NCBI GenBank assembly: GCA_900769965.1
Contig: CAAGIQ010000030.1
Location: 1-6,168, forward strand
Length of the DNA: 6,168 nucleotides
Direction of reading: 5' to 3'
Source of the DNA: Bacilli bacterium
GTDB taxonomy: Bacteria; Bacillota_I; Bacilli_A; RFN20; CAG-288
The translations under genes were made by a program, and so were the position numbers. Every line of letters starts with the position of its first letter. Position 1 is the stretch's first letter. The notes under the pieces were generated by a model that worked only from the letters and a program-made list of their open reading frames with translations, made no database searches and was not told where the DNA came from. Positions 1 to 5,123 of the stretch are shown one piece after another.

Positions 1-295
1 AGAGTTAAAAAATAAAGGAGTTTTCTTCCTTAACGATTACAGCGAACTTAAAAATAAATACGACATGGTTAACTTCCACGAGTACTGTTGGATTAACACC
101 GTTAAATCGTTTGTAGCCTTTAAAATCTACGGTTATGGTAAGACTTTCGGTTATCTGACTTTCGTCGATAAGAGAAGGAAGAGAATTTGGCAGAAGGAAG
201 ATATCATGATCTTCTCAGTCGTAGCTAAGATGTTAGGTTTATCGATACATTTTGACCGCTACAGAAAGAAAGTTGAAAAGAAAAGTAAAGAGTAG
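1..295 (+). CDS. C-terminal end of a GAF-domain-like protein (5' truncated)
   Basis: The reading frame is open from base 2 to the TAG at 293-295, so the gene starts upstream of the window and 97 residues are visible. An ATG at base 65 lies inside this continuous frame and is probably not the true start. The stretch GYLTFVDKRRKRIW, followed by a QKEDI helix and a hydrophobic helix (IFSVVAKMLGLSI), resembles the last strands and final helix of GAF domains found in sensory and GGDEF/EAL proteins. There the pattern is G-hydrophobic-F-D, basic residues, W, acidic residues, then a helix. The chain ends in a short Lys/Arg-rich tail, so any output domain must lie N-terminal to this part. The ligand and function cannot be read from this fragment. 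The family call rests on pattern memory only. Confidence 0.6.
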   Translation, partial: ELKNKGVFFLNDYSELKNKYDMVNFHEYCWINTVKSFVAFKIYGYGKTFGYLTFVDKRRKRIWQKEDIMIFSVVAKMLGLSIHFDRYRKKVEKKSKE

Positions 296-315
296 CATTA
301 TTCTTTACTTTTTTT
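281..315 (+). terminator. Intrinsic terminator of the GAF-like gene, overlapping its stop codon
   Basis: Bases 281-291 (AAAAGTAAAGA) are perfectly complementary to 302-312. Three more pairs inside (G292-U301, U293-A300, A294-U299) leave a GCAT loop, giving about 14 bp in total. The 3' arm runs into a T tract at 309-315. The stem is AU-rich but long. It includes the last codons and stop codon of the upstream gene and separates it from the alaS transcription unit. Confidence 0.7.
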
Positions 316-332
316 AATCTTTAGATTAAAAT
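304..332 (+). promoter_or_regulatory. Probable sigma-A promoter of the alaS operon
   Basis: A -35-like TTTACT (304-309) and a -10-like TAAAAT (327-332) are separated by exactly 17 bp. Transcription would start near base 339, just before the first base of the T-box K-turn region (341). This mirrors the ileS promoter, which also starts next to the base of Stem I. The -35 is imperfect and lies inside the 3' arm of the upstream terminator. The assignment is by eye. Confidence 0.55.
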
Positions 333-338
333 TACTTT

Positions 339-499
339 GTGATTGATGATAACGAAAGAAGAAGACTTTATGTCTTATAGCCACTCGTTTAGATCGCCGC
401 GTAATCGGCGTATGAGATTAAGATAATTAAGAGCACTAGTAAGTGAATCAGGATGGTACCGCGGATTTATTCCGTTCCTGAAAAGGTCAGTGCTTTTTT
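339..499 (+). promoter_or_regulatory. T-box leader (alanine, GCC specifier) controlling alaS
   Basis: The leader should sense uncharged tRNA-Ala and permit read-through into alaS. The T-box core GGTACCGCGG sits at 455-464. The antiterminator folds as CAGGA (449-453) with TCCTG (476-480), a 7-nt bulge starting UGGU (454-460) that would pair with the tRNA ACCA end, and GCGGA (461-465) with TCCGT (471-475). Stem I is very short: AACGA (351-355) pairs with TCGTT (385-389), and AAGAC (362-366) with GTCTT (372-376) under a 5-nt loop. The 3' side of the internal loop contains GCC (380-382), an Ala codon followed by A as in T-box specifier loops. A TGATGA K-turn-like motif (344-349) precedes it. CGCCG/CGGCG (395-399/406-410) is a further hairpin. 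The distal AG-bulge/loop module of normal Stem I is absent. Identity as a T-box is secure; the exact fold is hand-derived. Confidence 0.88.
432..499 (+). terminator. T-box-associated terminator in the alaS leader
   Basis: AGCACT (432-437) is complementary to AGTGCT (489-494), which leads directly into a run of six T (494-499). The pairing encloses the antiterminator helix rather than using its 3' strand. A competing local hairpin, CACT (434-437) with AGTG (442-445), would occupy the 5' arm. The weak alternative CTGA/TCAG (478-481/487-490) is followed by TGC before the T run. A leader terminator is likely; the pairing proposed here is less certain. Confidence 0.5.
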
Positions 500-503
500 A
501 TAT

Positions 504-508
504 GGAGG
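504..508 (+). promoter_or_regulatory. Ribosome binding site fixing the alaS start
   Basis: GGAGG at 504-508 lies 8 nt before the ATG at 517. In-frame alternatives at 490 (GTG) and 502 (ATG) fall before or inside this site, and the ATG at 526 is 17 nt away. This selects 517. Confidence 0.85.
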
Positions 509-516
509 AAAAAGAT

Positions 517-3123
517 ATGCGTAAGATGACTTCAGATGAAATTCGTGATACATGGTTGAATTTCTTCGCTTCAAAGGGACACTACATCGAACCTAGTGCC
601 TCTTTAGTACCAAATAACGATCCGACTTTGTTATGGATCAACGCCGGAGTTGCTGCTTTAAAGAAGTATTTCGACGGGTCGGAAAGACCAAAGCATAGAA
701 GGATTACTAACGCTCAAAAATGCATTAGAACTAACGATATCGAAAACGTTGGTCACACTTCTAGACACCACACTTTCTTTGAAATGTTAGGTAACTTTTC
801 AATCGGTGATTACTTTAGAGAGGAAGTTATCCCATGGGCTTGTGAACTTCTCTTAGATGAAAAATATTTCGGATTCCCAAAAGAGAAGCTATATGTCTCA
901 TACTTCCCAGATGATATAGAGACTAAAAACTTATGGGTTAAAAACGGCATGTTAGAATCGCATCTTATACCTCTTGAATCTAACTTCTGGGAAATCGGAG
1001 AAGGTCCATGCGGTCCAGATACTGAAATCTATTTCGATAGAGGAGAGAAGTACGATCCTGAGCATCTAGGTGAAGAGATGTTAAGAAAAGACATGGATAA
1101 CGATAGATACATTGAGATGTGGAACATCGTTTTCTCCCAGTTCAACTCAAAACCAGGTACACCTCGTTCTCAATACAAAGAGCTCCCATCTAAAAACATC
1201 GATACCGGTGCAGGTTTAGAGAGATTTGTTTGCGTTCTTCAAGATGCGGAAACTAACTTCGACACCGATTTGTTCATGCCTTATATCAACTATGTCCAAG
1301 ATAGAACTGAAAAGAAATATGAAGGCGAAAATAAGTTAGCTTATAGAGTAATAGCTGACCACATTAGATCAGTTACTTTCGCTTTAGCTGATGGTGCGGT
1401 TTTCTCAAACGATGGAAGAGGTTATGTCCTTAGAAGATTAGTTAGAAGAGCTTCTAGATACGCTTCTTCTTTAGGTTTAAATACTGGAATCTTATCAGAA
1501 TTAGTCGAAGTAGTTGCTTCTAATATGGCTCACTTCTATCCTTACCTTCTTAACGAAAAAGATAGAGTTAAGAAGATGGTTCTCTCAGAAGAAGTTAAGT
1601 TTGCTAAGACTTTAAAACTCGGCGAATCTAAACTCAATGAATTCTTGGAAAAATCCGGTGATGTTCTCTTAGGTGAAGATGCTTTTAAACTTTCTGACAC
1701 CTATGGATTCCCATTTGAATTAACTAAGGAAATCGCTGAAGAAAAGGGTAAGAAAGTCGATGAAGAAGGCTATAAAGAAGCTTTAAAGAATCAAAAGGAA
1801 AGAGCGAGACAAGCTCGTGGAGAAAGAGAATCTTTCGCCTCTCAATCGAAAGACTTATTAGACTTTGTTGAAAAATCTGAGTTCACATATGATCCAGTAG
1901 TTCTTAAGAGCAAGGTTATAGGTTTATTTAAAGATGGAGTTAAAGTCGATTGCTTAGACTCCGAAGGTGAAGTAGTCTTTGAAAAGACAAACTTCTACGC
2001 TGAATCCGGTGGTCAAGTTAGCGATATTGGTTTTATTAAGAATGATACAAGCGAGCTTAAAGTTAGCTCAGTTACTAAAGCTCCAAACAAACAATTCTTA
2101 CATCATGTCGATGTCTTGTTTGGCGAAGTGAAAGTTGGAGATGAATTTACCTTAACTCCGGATTTTGAAAGAAGAGATGTCATTAGACGTAATCACTCTT
2201 CCGCTCACTTGTTACAAGCAGCTTTGCAAAAATGCGTTTCTAAAGATGTTCATCAGGCTGGTAGCTTTGTTTCCGATGAAGTTATGAGATTCGACTTTAC
2301 ATTCGAAAGGAAGTTAACTTCTGAAGAGATCGATAAAGTCGAGAAGATGGTTAACGATGAAATTGCTAAAAAGATCGTTTGTACCACTGAAGTGATGGAT
2401 ATTGAAGACGCTAAGAAGACCGGAGCTATGGCCTTATTTAGCGAAAAATATGACGAGAAAGTTAGAGTAGTTTCCTTCGGTGATTTCTCTAAAGAGTTCT
2501 GTGCGGGTACTCACGTTTCTAACACTTCTGATATCTTGTTATTTAAGATCGTTTCAGAGGAAGCTATTTCTTCAGGTGTTAGAAGAATCACAGCTTATAC
2601 CGGTCAAAAAGCTTACGATTACATCAAAGAAAAAGAAGAGATGCTCATGGATATCGCTAAGTTAGTTAACGTTAAATCCGATAAGGAAATAGTAAGTAAA
2701 CTTAACTCCTTAAACAATGAAAAAGCTAACTTACTTAACACGATTAAGGTACTAGAAGGTAAGGTTGTTTCCTCTTCGATTAAAGGATTAAAAGATTCTC
2801 TAGAAGTAGTTAACTCCTATAACTTCTACTCTTTAACAGTCGAATCCTTCTCGCACGAGCAAGTTGTCGATCTAGCTAAATCTGTTTCTAACGATGAAAA
2901 TAGTGTAGTTCTTATCTTCAACTTAAAAGAAGGAAAGAATGAGCTTTGTGTCTTATTAGGAGCAAAAGCTTTGAAAGATAACAAGAAAGCCGGTATATTA
3001 GTTAAGTCAACTTGTGCTTTATTAGGTGGAAGCGGTGGCGGAAAACCTGATATGGCTTTCGGTGGTTTCACTTCTAGAGACAAGATCGAATTAGCTAAGA
3101 AGACATTCAAGGAAAGCATCTGA
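517..3123 (+). CDS. alaS: Alanyl-tRNA synthetase
   Basis: This cytoplasmic class II synthetase joins alanine to tRNA-Ala. The 868-residue product matches the usual length of about 870-880. The N-terminal catalytic core shows TSRHHTFFEMLGNFS near residues 81-95 (motif 2 region) and GAGLERF at 231-237 (motif 3). The tRNA-recognition part contains a VIADHIRS and DGRGYVLRRLVRRASRY stretch. The editing domain, which removes mischarged Ser/Gly, carries the metal ligands in NHSSAH (His560, His564) and CAGTH (Cys662, His666). The C-terminal DHHA1/C-Ala domain has the glycine-rich GGSGGGKPDMAFGG at 837-850. All expected motifs are present, so the enzyme looks full-length and active. The ATG at 517 is chosen because GGAGG lies 8 nt upstream. 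Expression is under the alanine T-box. The TGA stop overlaps the ruvX ATG by one base. Confidence 0.98.
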   Translation: MRKMTSDEIRDTWLNFFASKGHYIEPSASLVPNNDPTLLWINAGVAALKKYFDGSERPKHRRITNAQKCIRTNDIENVGHTSRHHTFFEMLGNFSIGDYFREEVIPWACELLLDEKYFGFPKEKLYVSYFPDDIETKNLWVKNGMLESHLIPLESNFWEIGEGPCGPDTEIYFDRGEKYDPEHLGEEMLRKDMDNDRYIEMWNIVFSQFNSKPGTPRSQYKELPSKNIDTGAGLERFVCVLQDAETNFDTDLFMPYINYVQDRTEKKYEGENKLAYRVIADHIRSVTFALADGAVFSNDGRGYVLRRLVRRASRYASSLGLNTGILSELVEVVASNMAHFYPYLLNEKDRVKKMVLSEEVKFAKTLKLGESKLNEFLEKSGDVLLGEDAFKLSDTYGFPFELTKEIAEEKGKKVDEEGYKEALKNQKERARQARGERESFASQSKDLLDFVEKSEFTYDPVVLKSKVIGLFKDGVKVDCLDSEGEVVFEKTNFYAESGGQVSDIGFIKNDTSELKVSSVTKAPNKQFLHHVDVLFGEVKVGDEFTLTPDFERRDVIRRNHSSAHLLQAALQKCVSKDVHQAGSFVSDEVMRFDFTFERKLTSEEIDKVEKMVNDEIAKKIVCTTEVMDIEDAKKTGAMALFSEKYDEKVRVVSFGDFSKEFCAGTHVSNTSDILLFKIVSEEAISSGVRRITAYTGQKAYDYIKEKEEMLMDIAKLVNVKSDKEIVSKLNSLNNEKANLLNTIKVLEGKVVSSSIKGLKDSLEVVNSYNFYSLTVESFSHEQVVDLAKSVSNDENSVVLIFNLKEGKNELCVLLGAKALKDNKKAGILVKSTCALLGGSGGGKPDMAFGGFTSRDKIELAKKTFKESI

Positions 3124-3542
3124 TGAAAAGAGTATTAGGATTAGATTTAGGAACGGTTACTCTAGGGATAGCGATATCTAGAACCGGTATCATATCTCAA
3201 GGTTATGAGGAATTCAGATTTGAAAATGAGAGATACGATATAGCTCTTAAGGAAGTTAAACGTATCGTCGAACTTGAAAAGATCGAATATATCGCTTTAG
3301 GCTATCCACTTAACATGGATGGCTCAATAGGTGAGCGCGCTCAATGTTCAATCGATTTTAAGAAGATGATCGAAGATGAGATCAAAGGTGTTAACGTAGT
3401 CTTGATCGATGAGAGATGGACGACAAAACAAGCGACTAGATTCCTTCTAGAAGGAGATCTATCGAGAGCTAAGAGAAAGAAAGTCATAGATAAGATGGCT
3501 GCTCAAGTTATTTTAGACACATACATTCAAAGGGGATATTAA
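3123..3542 (+). CDS. ruvX: RuvX/YqgF-family nuclease (pre-16S rRNA processing / Holliday-junction resolvase-like)
   Basis: This is a 139-residue RNase H-fold protein of the YqgF/YrrK family. Members are implicated in 5' maturation of 16S rRNA, and in some species in resolving or processing branched DNA. The motifs run in the expected order: GLDLGTVTLGIAIS (Asp8, first acidic residue), ALGYPLNMDGS near 58-68, DERWTT at 96-101 with the second acidic cluster, and VIDKMAAQVILDTYI at 121-135 with Asp123. The length is normal. The start overlaps the alaS stop as TGATG, with AAGGA nine bases upstream, so translation is probably coupled to alaS. In many Bacillota the small gene ireB (yrzL) lies between alaS and this gene; here there is no room for it. 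The family call is secure, but which activity dominates in this organism cannot be read. Confidence 0.95.
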   Translation: MKRVLGLDLGTVTLGIAISRTGIISQGYEEFRFENERYDIALKEVKRIVELEKIEYIALGYPLNMDGSIGERAQCSIDFKKMIEDEIKGVNVVLIDERWTTKQATRFLLEGDLSRAKRKKVIDKMAAQVILDTYIQRGY

Positions 3543-3543
3543 A

Positions 3544-3969
3544 ATGGAAGAAAAGAATTACATCGAATTATTTGATGAAAACGACAACGCTATCAAAGTA
3601 GAATTATTATTCTCAATCGTTAGAAATGAAACAGGAGTTAGATATCTTTTTGTTATCGATCCTGAAAACTGCGATCAAGTTGTTCCTTTACAAGCTAATG
3701 AAGATGGATCTATTCAAGGAATTGGAGAAAAACCAGAACAAGATGTTCTCGATTTCTTGAACGAAGTATTTGAAGCTTACCAAAACGGTGAATTAGCTCC
3801 AGTAGGTGAAGAGGAAGAAGAAGAGGAAGAGTGCTCCTGTAATTGTGGACACCATCACCATCACCATCACCACGAAGGAGAATGCTGCTCTGGAGGCGAA
3901 TGCGATTGCGATTGCAAAGAAGGGGAATGCGACTGTGAAGAAGGTTGCTCCTGCTCCTGTTGTGAATAA
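3544..3969 (+). CDS. DUF1292 (YrzB-like) protein with a Glu/His/Cys-rich metal-binding-like tail
   Basis: The product has 141 residues. Residues 1 to about 86 (NYIELFDENDNAIKVELLFS, then a VRYLFVIDPEN strand, VPLQANEDGSIQGI, and the helix DVLDFLNEVFEAYQNG) match the DUF1292/YrzB pattern, whose biochemical role is unknown. Its place directly after ruvX supports the call, since yrrK and yrzB are adjacent in Bacillus subtilis. The tail is unusual: eight Glu (89-96), CSCNC, eight His (103-110), then a Cys-rich end in a GEC/DC/SC pattern, with 14 Cys in residues 97-140. This composition suggests soft-metal binding (Zn, Ni, Cu or Cd), possibly storage or delivery; that is inference. No signal peptide or membrane segment is visible. 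A good SD (AAAGGGG, ending at 3535) lies 8 nt before the ATG, and the gene is 1 nt from ruvX. Confidence 0.85.
   Translation: MEEKNYIELFDENDNAIKVELLFSIVRNETGVRYLFVIDPENCDQVVPLQANEDGSIQGIGEKPEQDVLDFLNEVFEAYQNGELAPVGEEEEEEEECSCNCGHHHHHHHHEGECCSGGECDCDCKEGECDCEEGCSCSCCE
3808..3966 (+). other. Low-complexity acidic/His/Cys tail of the DUF1292 protein
   Basis: This segment encodes residues 89-141 of the DUF1292 protein, and virtually all are Glu, His, Cys, Gly, Asp or Ser. It contains 8 consecutive Glu, 8 consecutive His and 14 Cys. Short DNA repeats underlie it: CACCAT three times in the His run, TGCGAT twice then TGC, and TGCTCCTG near both ends (3832 and 3949). The segment stays in frame with the upstream domain and ends at the same TAA, so it is part of the protein and not a separate gene. 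Confidence 0.85.
3850..3873 (+). repeat. CACCAT hexanucleotide tandem repeat encoding His8
   Basis: Three consecutive CACCAT units followed by CACCAC encode eight histidines. Adding or losing one 6-bp unit would keep the frame and change the His count by two, so length variation between strains is plausible. Confidence 0.8.
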
Positions 3970-3971
3970 AT

Positions 3972-4736
3972 ATGAAGTTTATCTCATTTAACGTCAACGG
4001 AATTAGAGCGATACTAAAAAAAGATTTTGTTGAAGACTTCAACGAGTTAAACGCTGATATCTTCGCTATTCAAGAGACAAAATTTTCTGAGGAAGAGCAC
4101 TTATCTTTTCCTTTTGAACCTGAAGGTTATAAAGTTTATTGGACTAACTCCAAGGTAAAAAAAGGTTATAGCGGAGTAGCTGTCTTTACTAAAAAAGAAC
4201 CTGTGAGCGTTCACTATGGATTATTCGATAACGCTTACGATGAAGAAGGAAGAGTTATTACTTTAGAGTTTGAAGATTTTTACTTCGTCGCTTGCTATGT
4301 TCCTAACTCAGGAGAAGAATTGAAAAGATTAGATTTCAGGATGGAGTTTGAAGATAAGTTACTAGCTTATCTTTCTGCTTTAGATGATAAGAAACCTGTT
4401 GTCTATTGTGGCGATTTAAACGTTGCTCATAACGATATCGATTTAAAAAATCCTTCTTCTAACCATCATAACGCTGGATTTACCGATGAGGAAAGAAATA
4501 AGTTTTCTATTCTTATCAAGGATAGATTTATCGATTCCTATCGTCACTTTCATAAGGATGAAGTTAAATATTCCTGGTGGTCTTATAGATTTAACGCTAG
4601 AAAGAACAACGCCGGGTGGAGAATCGACTACTTCATCATCTCTAATAGATTAGTAGACAAAGTTACAAGTACTGAAATCCATAACGAAATATATGGATCA
4701 GACCACTGTCCAGTCGAAATAGATATTAAACTATAA
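3972..4736 (+). CDS. xth: Exodeoxyribonuclease III (AP endonuclease)
   Basis: This is a 254-residue Mg-dependent enzyme of the endonuclease/exonuclease/phosphatase fold. The family cleaves DNA 5' to abasic sites and removes 3' blocking groups in base excision repair. The motifs are complete: SFNVNGIRA (Asn7), AIQETK (Glu35), CYVPNSG (Tyr109), YCGDLNVAH (Asp148, Asn150), GWRIDYF (Trp216, Asp219) and GSDHCP (Asp244, His245). The length is typical for ExoIII/ExoA. It begins 2 nt after the DUF1292 stop and has no recognisable SD within the 15 nt upstream, so it probably depends on reinitiation by ribosomes finishing the previous gene. It is the last gene of the operon and ends in a terminator hairpin that includes its TAA. 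The Bacillus name would be exoA. Confidence 0.96.
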   Translation: MKFISFNVNGIRAILKKDFVEDFNELNADIFAIQETKFSEEEHLSFPFEPEGYKVYWTNSKVKKGYSGVAVFTKKEPVSVHYGLFDNAYDEEGRVITLEFEDFYFVACYVPNSGEELKRLDFRMEFEDKLLAYLSALDDKKPVVYCGDLNVAHNDIDLKNPSSNHHNAGFTDEERNKFSILIKDRFIDSYRHFHKDEVKYSWWSYRFNARKNNAGWRIDYFIISNRLVDKVTSTEIHNEIYGSDHCPVEIDIKL

Positions 4737-4761
4737 GGGTTAGCTTTAGCCCTTATTTTTT
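4733..4761 (+). terminator. Intrinsic terminator of the alaS-ruvX-DUF1292-xth operon
   Basis: ATAAGGGTTA (4733-4742) pairs with TAGCCCTTAT (4747-4756), ten pairs including one G-U, around a GCTT loop. T residues run from 4756 to 4761. The 5' arm contains the xth stop codon (4734-4736). Confidence 0.9.
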
Positions 4762-4889
4762 ATATGTAGTTTTATTGTTTCTAATTAAGTGATTTTTGAA
4801 GTTATTTTTTAAGGATTTATTTTTGAATTTAATATTTTAATTGAACATTTGGACCTAGAAAATTATGTTAAAACCCATGAAGATTGTAA
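4762..4889. other. AT-rich intergenic stretch, nothing recognised
   Basis: This is very AT-rich sequence between the operon terminator and the ileS promoter. I see no open frame with a ribosome site, no RNA gene and no convincing repeat; the longest ATG-started frame noticed (ATG at 4865) is only 14 codons. Confidence 0.6.
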
Positions 4890-4918
4890 TTGATTATATA
4901 TTTTTTTAAATATATAAT
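4890..4918 (+). promoter_or_regulatory. Sigma-A promoter of ileS
   Basis: TTGATT (4890-4895) and a perfect TATAAT (4913-4918) are separated by 17 bp. Transcription would begin near 4925, at the base of T-box Stem I (4924-4927). The spacer holds a perfect 9-bp inverted repeat that overlaps both boxes. Confidence 0.8.
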
Positions 4919-4923
4919 AAATC

Positions 4924-5107
4924 TAGCGTTGATGAAGACACGTGTTTTAAGAAGATTACTTCGAGCGAGCTACGTACGGTGTGAGGTAGTATGGGAAACT
5001 TAAAATATATCACTTCGGAGCTATATAACTATATCTAGAGAGCAAAGAGAAGTCTTTGAAGTAAGGTGGTACCGCGCGTAAGCGTCCTTATATCAAAAGA
5101 TTTTTTT
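4924..5107 (+). promoter_or_regulatory. T-box leader (isoleucine, AUC specifier) controlling ileS
   Basis: This is a full-size T-box that should read uncharged tRNA-Ile. Stem I starts with TAGC (4924-4927) pairing with GCTA (5020-5023) and a TTGATGA K-turn-like motif. GAAG (4934-4937) then pairs with CTTC (5013-5016). The specifier loop holds ATC (5009-5011) followed by A. Above it TTTTAAG (4945-4951) pairs with CTTAAAA (4999-5005), and an upper helix (4955-4962 with 4983-4990) carries a distal loop with GGTGTGAG. The 3' boundary ACTTCGGAGC matches the usual end of Stem I. CAAAGA/TCTTTG (5043-5048/5053-5058) is the Stem III-like hairpin. The antiterminator is TAAGG (5062-5066) with CCTTA (5086-5090), a bulge starting UGGU (5067-5073), and GCGC paired with GCGT around GTAA. 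The core GGTGGTACCGCG is canonical. Confidence 0.95.
5053..5107 (+). terminator. T-box-associated terminator in the ileS leader
   Basis: TCTTTGA (5053-5059) can pair with TCAAAAGA (5093-5100, one bulged A), directly followed by seven T (5101-5107). The pairing stacks under the antiterminator A1 helix and would break the Stem III-like hairpin. A conventional terminator using the antiterminator 3' strand with downstream sequence looks weak (CTT with AAG only). Confidence 0.55.
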
Positions 5108-5112
5108 ATTTT

Positions 5113-5118
5113 AGGAGG
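5113..5118 (+). promoter_or_regulatory. Ribosome binding site of ileS
   Basis: AGGAGG lies 5 nt before the ATG at 5124 and just after the leader T tract. It fixes the start of the ileS frame. Confidence 0.85.
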
Positions 5119-5123
5119 TAAAT

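Noticed and set aside
65..295. A complete 76-residue gene starting at ATG 65
   Set aside because: The same frame is open back to base 2, and no ribosome site precedes base 65. It reads better as the end of a longer GAF-like protein.
395..410. The GC-rich CGCCG/CGGCG hairpin as a terminator
   Set aside because: It is not followed by a T run and lies within the T-box leader, where a linker or Stem III-like hairpin is expected.
490..516. An upstream GTG (490) or ATG (502) as the alaS start
   Set aside because: These codons lie before or inside the T tract and the GGAGG ribosome site, which is correctly spaced only from the ATG at 517.
2480..2665. Short + strand open frame inside alaS
   Set aside because: It is an out-of-frame shadow of the editing domain region.
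2826..3119. Open frame on the - strand inside alaS
   Set aside because: It lies antisense to the conserved C-terminal domain of alaS and has no recognisable protein features or ribosome site.
3121..3123. TGA read as tryptophan (mycoplasma code)
   Set aside because: TGA ends alaS at the normal family length, directly overlapping the ruvX start, and tryptophans in all genes are TGG.
3850..3873. His8 as a cloning-vector tag or assembly contamination
   Set aside because: The run lies inside a gene in a natural operon, is flanked by Glu- and Cys-rich codons, and is followed by intact xth. No vector sequence is seen.
3710..4042. Open frames on both strands across the DUF1292 tail (- strand 3710-4042, + strand 3806-3991)
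   Set aside because: They exist because the repetitive Glu/His/Cys codons lack stops in other frames, and their products are low-complexity with no family signal.
4865..4909. Small peptide ORF upstream of ileS
   Set aside because: It is only 14 codons, has no ribosome site and lies upstream of the predicted ileS transcription start.
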